A DNA stretch of 64,000 bases, from the NCBI RefSeq assembly GCF_023701485.1, contig NZ_JAMQBK010000043.1:62001-126000 (forward strand), in the 5' to 3' direction. Positions 29,801 to 36,599 of this stretch are shown one piece after another (the first letter of the stretch is position 1; the number at the start of each line of letters is the position of its first letter). The DNA comes from Aporhodopirellula aestuarii (GTDB taxonomy: Bacteria; Planctomycetota; Planctomycetia; Pirellulales; Pirellulaceae). The notes below the pieces were generated by a model. The model was not told the origin of the DNA, searched no databases, and was given only the letters and a program-made list of their open reading frames with translations. A program made the translations under genes and the position numbers.

Positions 29801-29925
29801 TGGTACTCATGCCGATCCCGATGGCACTCGGATTAATGGTCGCCGCGGTCGTGTTGAGCGGTAGCGAATTGCCTCGTAAATGGATCCAGTCACATTGGAA
29901 GCGGTCAAGCAAGGGAATGAAGTAG
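20854..29925 (+). CDS. Giant envelope protein, double module (about 3020 aa)
   Basis: The start is the ATG overlapping the previous stop (TGATG); a GTG one codon earlier is equally possible. No family is recognised. Features in order: signal peptide (about 20-45), Glu/Asp/Ser-rich spacer (50-130), a beta-rich exported region (130-1280), hydrophobic helices (about 1286-1375), a charged Ser/Arg linker (1380-1485), another hydrophobic segment with a signal-peptide look (from about 1491, ending 'VVLAQAPPDG'), a second beta-rich region (1520-2920), and hydrophobic helices at 2929-2946 and 2971-3010. It reads like two copies of the upstream protein's layout joined end to end. A structural or secretion role at the cell surface is possible but unproven. 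The stop overlaps the next gene. Confidence 0.82.
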   Translation: MRQSHAVKGASRLRRLVSRRFELGIPFAGVLLLAIWFAPVTHAQIESSSSEDVVVDSGANSGTGEAAGAGEQNGSNESMTAPPEDKPSEDTESEDAESKDMESESERTEPDSDPVEEDPSFPVESVTKRARPDHPLAASEWRRRKPRWIALYGSQLADMIPETFRPISIEDLATALRDAPQSSLKISEVPVNRLVMIAEVNGNELVSRASRLELPDANDSEHVGHFDVDETADSSLSLLRYRLGPVNVSLIDPAARKRNPAADSSLLADNVVEAAVPLRPRIVSDLSGECFAIGPLGGVVDFEWSARCQHVARGRRWALRLPNATVAQFYLRVAADERLTAEGGAIVELDHPPTIAEMELKDERFEQILADADGSRASGEMRVDKWYLIEPTPGETLSLLLQPIGDVSSRDELMAASSHFGESNDPPVMTVVRGCRIQSRWMGDQLRWTCRLTIDANESIELSELGWEDAEITAVRRDNVDLPFEWTGKRVRWTNIPVGESDARSGRVLIGGTASTSLVFEGVSKQRGKQVRLPRPLFPAQRFFVPPQTWQLQLEIPSWSVFNEARLPDGWNVRSLPSDFSLGGDRLGLSTLEGDQETAATETTATWLASGPPPAAGDPWSVSISENDALVFANHQVRFEMDETSIQARGKITVEMPYGSVKPIHLELQDGFQFEFVGVGEARRSVPTGPPAGRGRQLMIWPGGNEVVDNRVSIYVTARARRNSLARRASDNSAEEGQPAPSQTEEQVVQPGRDVLVGTDQAKEAKPLDANTAASQSKPKDPAPPRARGVVPPSNRGAAIAGQSIQYVGALWLIRAADCPGQLLATIIPPSNLSWSAKAAIEPSRKAFSDLSAEQRRFFAPLPGDAIVFGGAIQATPVVSLEKPDVNLSVSLRTLLRGGHSTPTAKVTSGENSILGSSTRPRPIDHVWQTLEVKTEGTAGEIRSMRLRFAADPNASDGSSKSTSKSMPPWSAMQWSVQLQSNQPEFALDDDAITRQYIEGAHSWEVRITLPPRFSNQSLLIGRRRESIRQDGSKLTIGLPNVPDAASQSAEVWIDASLQLKQHFETLKGVPTLESSNTSRSQLPVHAQTRWSLPGASSFGTARYRYEPNDRPWIEVMPRWHHSPTGLIVGQRITAVASVSGTDILKLSCLVRSDSEMELTYPLSLHLVEVRRDGELITPRVLPGRGIVLPAPTPIATSDAPRGISALDAAAMKKAVWTSAGSAPRWTRLEVSWISPTTRGDWFRWFQFPDIQIDQLVVDARRELFAATGTSVFQFPAAFLGTSGVSMPLLLPAGFLGSIGWVAAFFLIGLARLVGYRGLPAIGAGIVLAVSAALLWPSAALPLVAFVAVPLTLGALQLTTSVWLRDREEPAPGSSRGSLSNVKSAAISRSADRASYRPDSSRSEMSRPRDFKAGDSHPSQTGSRQSAPAAKQPLNPLSAPPSSSDSWTRRFDAGEIISSEVHAEEIVSGDDSSSIKSERKDDDSEGDFSSSSIVPLLIAFVLTFASSVGDGRVVLAQAPPDGISAPVNQALSLKDKSLPAIDVLVPLKSDGKMLGNKIYIPEAFYNELFFSDVRSRIQSPMIQSVSYELALRSPLRASDPAGVEAAALSGFPRIGTHLTEEDGLFESGSTLDRRGESDAVINRATLTGDRLRQSGAAKLTAKIGLVLPSESRRLRLPYRFEQVAGVSRVQDGVERQSLRWGDDGDGWVWVELPASERDRDEVQSSEIHLTLHCQFEWEEPWVLVSAVLPPLAVADLRIMASEVVDSVMLQNPNSSWQLDLYPVEASRATIGEAASIASEYSQSTDVIHLGPRDKLNLRYQFQDASSTSGRQTTDSKLPWDEEDYWQKRFWVHSQSGKTVIECEIQPRSPLPPEAIVAITTTVPEVHGVKTPDDRDVGIEYRNNQSDDSDTAPTKEESQAESGRGSGETPRNANATVILDDLESRRCQLLTQHWTKQEVSGAEDASEQTLRLMSLATPTRSIRLGWTLTTPKDGEWQIRMPRVEIGTGRIASVGRLDVPSLATQDSPTSGVDSVRRPVRRSLDESLPWVAWTFSDDLQPDWSQIGELEPLAVDQFYAKWTGYLSSINRAAVGTVTDLRLRRIPKPKTPLVTRHEITIDNESQRVEFFAEMNKPTVGTPAAAATIGATRYAVQLPAGARLLDWNFEPISDDPVSSFTAGGQTGGAGDLSGVSETDDNPRLDLGPNAIADTPANGGAPTRQPWTVLKQGELTTLLLTSEEVGFRVKVTAVLPLAAAGKVNRLPLFRLTKIVNSGDAASTDDGGTNDFDQSHELLITRSIDALVKWTKPIGGQRIDAGVEDGASLLAAGKVLIDRFTATGPILEAFDAARFRVRRNSKPFDVDSRITLRWEEGRWTAQTDCVITSDYCPDYLDIALPTRWCDSLQIVPLCISSRQPTLDPALQVLRLELVREVPSATEPAVSTDGGPVSVGDESKWEHVRRFRLISRLAVSEITRVSVPEIRIMDVRRHRIDVVVPTRLTNEQVRWRSNFAGPIEKPRWRIDTSVDSDLAGPTALPPSLASSTQENPEPNSELSVYAVTSPGWSIDLETLPRTDRIARLIHADHRVLVRPQEEQWLLVSRFDVVPGDQSSVRLSIPSSAELIGVWAATRAADLQRLPELPRTQPTDSSTKSIDPKEPSEVIWDVPLPLSRLSQTVEVLIAFPGESRGVLLPTLVDLAQDETPASVDWCELPVQTSAPERSADRYREVMTELKRYLMVLGDKADSASPIRSQTRVRWLASCVVEAISSSSDALADRRDEEVAVWLRPWILRYRMLCDAAGRRIGAPVIEDQPDGLSDAESEIAERLLSWEEMDAFILAQETRYFSVDTFGDERLLDATASQDSLRRSQSLVQRSGVFNAKVASATWSDFLAVSTPPGFVDRWTFAWKGRLLPVRLLAKQRVPLSEYARQQVIRGGLFLSLACLILVVVMFPRNRTSPSDADLSPPTKMPGVNWGHPSLWLFVLSAIGLVLMPIPMALGLMVAAVVLSGSELPRKWIQSHWKRSSKGMK

Positions 29926-31097
29926 TGCCGCGGCTGTACCTTGACCACGCGTCGACGAGTTGGCCGAAAGCAACCGGCGTGATTGAGGCGATGACCGATT
30001 TCATCCGCGATTGTGGCGTGAGTGCGTCACGAGGTAACTACACGACCGCACGCAAAGCCGGCGAGTTGGTCGCTCATGTACGTGGCCGGTTGTCAGACGC
30101 GATTTGTGCCGACGACCCAAGTTGCATCAGTTTTCATGGTGGGTGCACGGTAGCACTCAACGTGGCGATCCATGGGATCGTTCCGGAGCGGGGGCGCAGC
30201 GGTGACAACGTGATCACATCGGCGGTGGAACATAATTCCGTGTTGCGGCCGTTGCGGGCGGCGACGCGCGGTACCGGTGCCGAACTCAAAATCATCCCCT
30301 GTCAGGATGATGGACACGTTGACGTTGAGGCGATGACTGACGCGATCGATGATCGCACCCGCTTGGTCGCGCTGACTCACGCGTCTAACGTCACCGGCGT
30401 GGTGCAAAACGTTACGGAAGTCGGACGTGTGATCGCCCAACGCAATGCCGAACGTGAGCCGTCTGACCGGATCGTTTTTCTCTGCGACGCGGCCCAAACG
30501 TTTGGTTATCTACCCGTCGATGTCGCTGGGTTGGGCGTGCACCTGTTGGCGGCGCCGGCGCATAAAGGCTGCGGGGGGCCGGTGGGAATCGCCATGTTGT
30601 ACGTGCATCCGAGTTTGCATGGGGTGATCGAACCGACAATCCAGGGCGGAACCGGACACGACGGGCTCGCCGAGCAAATGCCCCTGGAAATGCCCGGTCG
30701 GCTTGAACCGGGAACGATCAACGTGCCCGCCATTGCGGGTTGGGGGGCTGCCCTCGAACGGTTGATGCCGGTTGCGGGGGCATTCAACGGGCTAGCGAAC
30801 CGATTGCATGATGGATTGCGATCGATCGACGGTGTGCGAGTAGTCGGCGGGCGCGGGGAGTTGCCGATCGCGAGTATCGATTTTGGACCGATGCTTTCCC
30901 CTGCCGAGGCTGCCGCGATCCTCGATTCCGAGTTCGGGATCGAAGTCCGATCGGGTTACCACTGCGCGGCGCTGCTGCACGAGTGTCTCGGCACGCAGGA
31001 CGGCGGGACGTTGCGGATCAGTTGTGGGCACGGCACCACTCCGGCTGACGTGGACCGCGTGATTCAGGCGGTCAAAGACATTGCGGCCGAATTGTGA
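29925..31097 (+). CDS. Cysteine desulfurase-family PLP enzyme (class V aminotransferase fold)
   Basis: I take the GTG at 29925, which shares its first base with the stop of the giant gene (TAGTG) and gives MPRLYLDHAST, the usual beginning of this family; an upstream ATG at 29880 would overlap by 46 bases. The product is 390 aa. Visible motifs are the N-terminal 'LDHASTSWPK', the PLP region 'HASNVTGVVQN', the Asp of 'CDAAQTFG', the Schiff-base lysine in 'APAHKGCGG' (about Lys214) and the active-site Cys in 'RSGYHCA' (about Cys347), giving SufS-like group II features. It resembles the TIGR01977-type subfamily more than housekeeping IscS. It would release sulfur from cysteine. The suf genes lie 4 kb away, but it is coupled to the giant proteins instead. 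Confidence 0.88.
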   Translation: MPRLYLDHASTSWPKATGVIEAMTDFIRDCGVSASRGNYTTARKAGELVAHVRGRLSDAICADDPSCISFHGGCTVALNVAIHGIVPERGRSGDNVITSAVEHNSVLRPLRAATRGTGAELKIIPCQDDGHVDVEAMTDAIDDRTRLVALTHASNVTGVVQNVTEVGRVIAQRNAEREPSDRIVFLCDAAQTFGYLPVDVAGLGVHLLAAPAHKGCGGPVGIAMLYVHPSLHGVIEPTIQGGTGHDGLAEQMPLEMPGRLEPGTINVPAIAGWGAALERLMPVAGAFNGLANRLHDGLRSIDGVRVVGGRGELPIASIDFGPMLSPAEAAAILDSEFGIEVRSGYHCAALLHECLGTQDGGTLRISCGHGTTPADVDRVIQAVKDIAAEL

Positions 31098-31156
31098 GCC
31101 GTTTTTCGCACGCGATTCCAGCGATCTGGGACGAGTTTGCCTTCAGCGGTCGATCG

Positions 31157-31675
31157 TTACGAACCGCTATCGGTCTCGGCCGCGGGTGTGGCTTCCTCGT
31201 CTCCGCCAGAACTTGCCACGACGGTTCCGATCACGATCGCGATTAATAGGAACGCCAACGTTCCGCCGAGAATCGCCGCGAGCGCCAGCGGGCTGAGTTT
31301 GCCTTTGGCTTTCCCACGAGGTTTCCCGCCATCCTCATCCGGTTGGTCGGCCGGTCCGCCGATGTATTCGCCGAGCGGGTCGCCAGGGATAGGGCCGTGA
31401 TAAGCCGATCGTGAATACGGGTTGTCGGGGAATTGCGTCACCGCGACGGGGCCGGCGGCCGGAAACTGAATTTGCCCGAAATCAAAGCCCTCGTCTTCGG
31501 GCGTCAATAGCTTGCGCTGCCCCGAGGCTGCTGGACGCGCCGCGGTCGGTCTCGCTCCGGCGGCCCCTCCAACGGGAATCACACCGCCACACGCTGGACA
31601 TTTGATCCGCCCACCCGCTGGCATTTGTTTGACATTGAGCGATTTTTGACAGCTTGGGCATTGAATGACAGGCAT
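31157..31675 (-). CDS. Zinc-ribbon membrane protein
   Basis: The 172-aa protein begins with a small zinc ribbon (CPSC near residue 6 and CPAC near 27, MJ0042-like), then a Pro/Gly/Ala-rich stretch to about residue 120, a basic Lys/Arg cluster, one membrane helix (about 127-152) and a short acidic tail. Such proteins are frequent in planctomycetes and their role is unknown; a cytoplasmic metal- or protein-binding head anchored in the membrane fits. It converges with the desulfurase gene and is divergent from the CHAT-like gene. Confidence 0.82.
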   Translation of the reverse strand: MPVIQCPSCQKSLNVKQMPAGGRIKCPACGGVIPVGGAAGARPTAARPAASGQRKLLTPEDEGFDFGQIQFPAAGPVAVTQFPDNPYSRSAYHGPIPGDPLGEYIGGPADQPDEDGGKPRGKAKGKLSPLALAAILGGTLAFLLIAIVIGTVVASSGGDEEATPAAETDSGS

Positions 31676-31946
31676 GAAACCGAATGTTCTGTCCCCTCTC
31701 TGATACGGACAAAATCTGACAGAGAGGGTGAGGTGAGAGGGAAAAGGGCGTAATCGCTGAAAAACAGTGCCCGCATTCTAAACAGTCGACGCAACCTTCG
31801 CGACGACGGGCATACAATCGTTGTATCCGCCATCGACGGACCTCGCGACGCGCCACCACCTTCGGTATCGCTCAGATCGTTCGAGTCCAGTCGACAACAC
31901 GGCTAAACTAAGGGTGTCTGATCGATCGCCGCAAATCAACGCTAGC

Positions 31947-34900
31947 ATGAATTCACCGAATCATCCGATGACATTGCACACGAAGCTCCTCGCATTCCTG
32001 ACCGTGTTGACGATTTCGCTAATGGGGGACGTGCGTGTGTCGGCCCAGGTGATAGGCCGCACCGGAACCGATCCGATGCAAACGTACTACGAGGCGATGC
32101 GTTACTATCGCGACGGTGACATCCAAAACGCGATTCGTGGTTTCGAGTTTGCCGCCCGTGGCACACGGATGGATATCAACGGGAAATGGGTCGACGCGAT
32201 TCCACCACGTGTCATGCTCGCAGAATGTTACTGGCAGCTTGGACACCTGCCCGCATGTCGACTGCAACTCGATGAAGCCGCACGGATCGCGATCCGAAAT
32301 CGTGGATGGCTCGGACAACTTGATTTTTCGGGGATTAATCTAGCCGGCCAGATCAAACAAGCGACCAACAACCTCTGGCCGGAAGTCGCCGCGGTTCGGT
32401 TGTTGCCGCTGCCGACGAGCATCCCGATCCAACGCGGACAGGCCGTCACCGAACAATCCCTCGCGGCCGGAGGCGTGATCGAAACGCCGAATATCCAAAG
32501 CATCGACGCGATCACCATCATGCAATCGATCGCCAAGCTGATGCACCGCCGCCGCGTACTGCTAGGTCCGCTTGGTCCCGACGACACACTTTCTCGCGAA
32601 GTGCTCGAAGCGACCAAGATGCCATCTTCGATCAACCATCCGTTGGGCCAGAGTTTGGTGCACGCGATGCGAGGTTGCGAGTATTACGCGATCGGCGAAG
32701 ACAAGACCGTCGTCGACCGCGCTAGCAAATACGCGTCACCCGGAGGAGCCCACCCGATCACTCCAATCTTGATGTTGTCTGCAATGAAAGTAGCCACCGC
32801 GGGCGACGACACGGGAAAGCTCAGCCCGGAGGCTCGCGCGCTGATGATTTCCACTGCCGCACAGATCACCAACGTGTCGGCCGCACTCGACCAGTATGAA
32901 TGGATCGGGGAAGCGTTGCAGATTGCCGTGGGTGTCGCCGACCCAGCGACTTTAGCCCGAGTCGAACAAACCGCGGTGCTCGCCGGGCGATCGCTCGTTC
33001 GGCAATCTCGCCTCGCGTCGTTGCATTGCTATCTGATTGCCGCAGATGCCGCCGTTTCCGCGGGACGAAACGATGTGGCCGCGGAGTACTTGCAGTCTGC
33101 ACGAACGTTGGCCACTCGTCGCGATGTGGAACTGCCGCGATTGCAAGCCTACGGTGCCTACATCGCCGCGAGATTGGCGGCCCGCAGCGGGCAACCGATC
33201 GGTGCGTCGGGCGCCGGTGACATGGCGTCGGCTCTCAAAAGTGTCGCGGACTTTGTCCTCGATCGACGAGATCAGCGACGACCCGTGATCTCGATGCCGT
33301 TCATGTATCAAGCCGACATCGTCATGGCGAGTCTCGGCGGCAACATCGGAAACCAATCCGCCAAACGGATGCTTGCCGGGTACTCGGGGACGGTAGGTAT
33401 CGCGTTGTGGAGACAGGATCCGCTCAATGCCCTCGCGGCGACGTACTACGATGACTCGGCCATGCATGCGGCGTTGATGCGAATGGCATTGATGGAAAAC
33501 GATGGCCCCGGTGTCCTGCGGCAGTCCGACCGCGTGCTCGCCAAACGGCTGACCTCGCGATTGCCGTTGCAGGGAAGGATGCTGCAACTGCGGACGCTCG
33601 CGACCTCGCCAGCGGATTCACTTTGGCCATCTGCTCGAGAAATTCTCGCCGATCCATCGCCCGCGTTCACCCGCTTGCGAGAGAAAACACAGGCGTCACT
33701 GATCGTGCCGCCACCGGGCGACAACGTTTCCGTGCGATCGGAGTCGCTGGCGATCGCGATGGAAGCGGAGTTGAGCGATTTAACGCTCTCGCGAATCCAT
33801 GTTCCCGAACTCAACCCGCCGGCGGTGGCCGCGACCGACGTCGCCGAGGTTCCCGATGGTGTCTGCTTGCTGACGTTTGTGATTGATTCGGGAAAGATCG
33901 TTGCGACGGCAACACGCGATGGCAACACACGCGCTTGGGTGATTCCTGCCGCCACTCGGTTGATCCCCATGGTCAACCGTCTGTTGCAAGACATCGGTGC
34001 CTCTCGCGTTCGCGGAAAACGATTGCCCGATAGTGATAAAGATTGGAAAGAGGCGGCCTACAAGCTTCGCAGTTTCCTATTGCCCGAGAGTTCAGGTTGG
34101 AGCGAAGAGGGGCTCGAAAAGATTATTGTTGTCCCCGATGGGGCCCTGTGGTATTTGCCATTTGAGTTGTTGCCGTCGCTGGCGATTCATGAACCAAAAG
34201 CAAACGAGAACGGTGCGACGGAGTTGTCCAGTTCGATGTGGGGCGATGACGTCCGAGTGGAATATGCACCGACACCCGGTTTTGCTCTACGGAATGCCGG
34301 TGCCGCGACGACGGCGGATCGCATCGGGATGGTCGCCGGCACGTTCTTCGCCCTGCGAGACCTCGACGCGAATGAAGCGATGCTCAACGACGTTTTGCTG
34401 CCAGCGGACAATCCGTTTGTCACAACGCCTGCGAAAGCTCCGCCGACGCAAACCATCGGATTGGAAATTGGACACATGATTGTCGCGGCGCCGCTGACGC
34501 CGAACTTAGCAGACCCCCTGTCGACCCACGTCATACCGCTCGATAACTCCGCGGGACGGGCCGCAGGCCGGGGCGATTGGGACACGCTTCGAGATTGGAT
34601 CCGTTTTCCCGCCAGCGGTCCGAAATCGGTAGTCATCGCTGGGCTCCGCACCAGTGCTGAGACAACCAAACTCGGTGATGGCGGCGAACTGTTCTTCCCG
34701 ATGGCGGCGCTGCGAGCGTCCGGTGTTCGCGAAGTCGGGCTGTGTCGCTGGCCGACCGGCGGTGCGTCGTCCGCGACAGTGTTGACGGAGATCGTCAATG
34801 AAATCCCGCACACGTCGCTCGCGGCGGCACTGAGACGTGGGTCGACGATGCTGCGGCAGGCCGAACTCTCGACGTCGCGTGAGCCTCTGTTGGGGAAACC

Positions 34901-35003
34901 AGACACGGACACGCCGGCCGTTTCGGGTAACGAGCCGCTGTTCTGGGCGACGTACCTCGGTGCCGGTTCACTCGACCTCGAACCGCCACTCTCAGACGAC
35001 TAA
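31947..35003 (+). CDS. Secreted TPR-like protein with degenerate CHAT-type domain
   Basis: I start at the ATG giving MNSPNHPMTLHTKLLAFLTV, which leads into a signal peptide ending VSAQ; the frame is open 42 codons upstream but those look non-coding. The product is 1018 aa. After the signal comes an alpha-helical region with TPR-like repeats ('YYEAMRYYRDGDIQNAIRGFEFAARG' near residue 45). The C-terminal 350 residues follow the CHAT (caspase-like) plan: 'WKEAAYKLRSFLLP', 'IIVVPDGALWYLPFELLP' (about 729), and 'GLCRWPTGGASSATVL' where SLWPVDD normally sits. The usual HxxxH and SAC-type catalytic segments are replaced ('MIVAAPLTPN'; 'VVIAGLRTS' near 895), so protease activity is doubtful. It is followed by a REP-like repeat. 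Confidence 0.82.
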   Translation: MNSPNHPMTLHTKLLAFLTVLTISLMGDVRVSAQVIGRTGTDPMQTYYEAMRYYRDGDIQNAIRGFEFAARGTRMDINGKWVDAIPPRVMLAECYWQLGHLPACRLQLDEAARIAIRNRGWLGQLDFSGINLAGQIKQATNNLWPEVAAVRLLPLPTSIPIQRGQAVTEQSLAAGGVIETPNIQSIDAITIMQSIAKLMHRRRVLLGPLGPDDTLSREVLEATKMPSSINHPLGQSLVHAMRGCEYYAIGEDKTVVDRASKYASPGGAHPITPILMLSAMKVATAGDDTGKLSPEARALMISTAAQITNVSAALDQYEWIGEALQIAVGVADPATLARVEQTAVLAGRSLVRQSRLASLHCYLIAADAAVSAGRNDVAAEYLQSARTLATRRDVELPRLQAYGAYIAARLAARSGQPIGASGAGDMASALKSVADFVLDRRDQRRPVISMPFMYQADIVMASLGGNIGNQSAKRMLAGYSGTVGIALWRQDPLNALAATYYDDSAMHAALMRMALMENDGPGVLRQSDRVLAKRLTSRLPLQGRMLQLRTLATSPADSLWPSAREILADPSPAFTRLREKTQASLIVPPPGDNVSVRSESLAIAMEAELSDLTLSRIHVPELNPPAVAATDVAEVPDGVCLLTFVIDSGKIVATATRDGNTRAWVIPAATRLIPMVNRLLQDIGASRVRGKRLPDSDKDWKEAAYKLRSFLLPESSGWSEEGLEKIIVVPDGALWYLPFELLPSLAIHEPKANENGATELSSSMWGDDVRVEYAPTPGFALRNAGAATTADRIGMVAGTFFALRDLDANEAMLNDVLLPADNPFVTTPAKAPPTQTIGLEIGHMIVAAPLTPNLADPLSTHVIPLDNSAGRAAGRGDWDTLRDWIRFPASGPKSVVIAGLRTSAETTKLGDGGELFFPMAALRASGVREVGLCRWPTGGASSATVLTEIVNEIPHTSLAAALRRGSTMLRQAELSTSREPLLGKPDTDTPAVSGNEPLFWATYLGAGSLDLEPPLSDD

Positions 35004-35107
35004 AGCATTTGCATTTTCGCTGTAGCCACCGTCGCCAGACGGTGAACGACGTTCCGGCGAACGTAGTGACCGTGAAGAACCTACGTCGTTCTCAACAATG
35101 CTCTAAC
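35004..35107. repeat. REP-like double-hairpin repeat, copy 2
   Basis: Begins at the stop of the CHAT-like gene. It contains the palindrome at 35026-35045 (CCACCGTC, GCCA, GACGGTGA; last base mismatched) and the second hairpin CGTTC-CGGC-GAACG about 5 bases later, then a tail ending in 'CTCTAAC' that resembles the end of copy 3. The leading 'AGCATTTGCATTTT' is also close to that of copy 3, so the full unit is about 100 bases. Confidence 0.75.
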
Positions 35108-35203
35108 CGTAGCGAGTTATGTCGGCGTCAGGCAGAAATCCCCTATCCGTTTCCGCGTGCTCAACCAGATCTTGAGTAGCGGAAACTTAGAAACAACCGA
35201 TCG

Positions 35204-36526
35204 TTAAACGTCTGGCAAGCCGTGACTCGAGAGCAGGATGGTTTCGAGATGTTGGCGAACCGCAGGGATTTCGACGCCTTGGACGACGTCGTTGGCAAAT
35301 GCAAAGATCAACATCTTGCGGGCCAACGGAGCGGCGATGCCACGCGAACGCAGGTAGTAAAGTGCGTTCTCGTCAAGTTCACCGATGGTCGCACCGTGGG
35401 TGCATTTGACATCGTCGGCGTAGATTTCCAATTGCGGTTTGGTATTCACGACCGCGTCATCGGATAGCAACAGCGCTTGGTTACTCTGTTTGGCGTCCGT
35501 CTTCTGGGCGTCCTGGTGAACAAAGATTTTGCCATTGAAGACGCCTCTGGCGCGATCGTCGAGGATGCCTTTGTACAACTCATACGTGTTGCAGTTCGGT
35601 CGGGCGTGGTCGATCCGGGTTCGGCAGTCCATCAACTGTTCGCCGGTCGGCATGTAGAGCCCGTTGAGCGTTGAGACGATCTCTTCGCCATCGAGCATGC
35701 AGTTGATCTCGTTTCTCGCCAACAACGACCCGAACGAAAAGTAATGCGACCGAAATTGGCTGCTGTCTTTTTGATCGATGTACGTGGATGCGATGTGCAG
35801 CGACTCGGTCTGCTCGTGTTGCAGCTTGTGATGATCGAGGTCGGCCTTTTCGTCCAGCTCGATCTGCGTGATCGCGTTGGTGAAATAGCCGTCGCCTTCG
35901 CGGCCGAGGTAGGTTTCGATGACTGCCGCGCCGCTGCCTTTACCGAGGCGGATCAAATTGCGTGGATGACAAACGGTGTGCCCGTCTTCGACGCTGACAA
36001 AAATCAAATGGATCGGACGATCGAGCACAACGCCTTCGGGAATGTCGACCACGGCTCCGTCATTGACGAACGCGGAATTCAACGCGACGAACGCGGCGGC
36101 CTCGTCGGATGTTTCCAGACCCAGCCGTCCTTGCAGGTCTCGGGATCCGTCGCGGATCGACGAAGCGAGGTTTTCGATTACAACGCCTGCGGGCAGCTCA
36201 TGTTGTGACGACCACTGCGGCACGTGATGGCCGTTGACAAATACGAGACGATGAAAGGACTCATCGAGTTTGGCGCGTTGCAGCAGTTCTTCGGCGTCGC
36301 CGTTGGCCAGAGAGATCGATTGAACGTTCTGGTAAGGCTTCGTCGCGAGCGGTTTCACACTGGTGAAACGCCAATCTTCGATGCGTTTGGTGGGAATCCC
36401 CAACTCGGTGAACCGTTCCATTGCGGCTTGACGCAATGCGGTCAGCCATGCCGGCGCAGTCGACGACTGGTCAGTCTGGAATTGGTTAAAGGATTCTTGA
36501 TACGCGTCGGTTTCGGTGGCAATCAT
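35204..36526 (-). CDS. sufD: Fe-S cluster assembly protein SufD
   Basis: This 440-aa protein is the SufD scaffold subunit, partner of SufB and SufC in the SufBC2D complex that builds iron-sulfur clusters in the cytoplasm. The N-terminal helical part includes 'IPTKRIEDWRFTSVKPL', typical of SufD ('...EDWKYT'). The beta-helix core and the C-terminal region with 'CTHGATIGELDENALYYLRSRGI' and 'ARKMLIFAFANDV' carry the SufB/SufD signature, including the conserved His of 'THGATIG'. It is the last gene of the sufBCD operon, 73 bases after sufC. Confidence 0.96.
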   Translation of the reverse strand: MIATETDAYQESFNQFQTDQSSTAPAWLTALRQAAMERFTELGIPTKRIEDWRFTSVKPLATKPYQNVQSISLANGDAEELLQRAKLDESFHRLVFVNGHHVPQWSSQHELPAGVVIENLASSIRDGSRDLQGRLGLETSDEAAAFVALNSAFVNDGAVVDIPEGVVLDRPIHLIFVSVEDGHTVCHPRNLIRLGKGSGAAVIETYLGREGDGYFTNAITQIELDEKADLDHHKLQHEQTESLHIASTYIDQKDSSQFRSHYFSFGSLLARNEINCMLDGEEIVSTLNGLYMPTGEQLMDCRTRIDHARPNCNTYELYKGILDDRARGVFNGKIFVHQDAQKTDAKQSNQALLLSDDAVVNTKPQLEIYADDVKCTHGATIGELDENALYYLRSRGIAAPLARKMLIFAFANDVVQGVEIPAVRQHLETILLSSHGLPDV

Positions 36527-36599
36527 TTTCGTCGTTCGGGTTGGTTTCGGTGTGAGGGTTTATCGCGGTCCGAGAGCGGATTCGAGCGAAGGAGCGTTC

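Noticed and set aside
35004-35107. The repeat after the CHAT-like gene as a rho-independent terminator
   Set aside because: The stem is fine but there is no T-run, and the same structure recurs at other loci, so a repeat is the better name.
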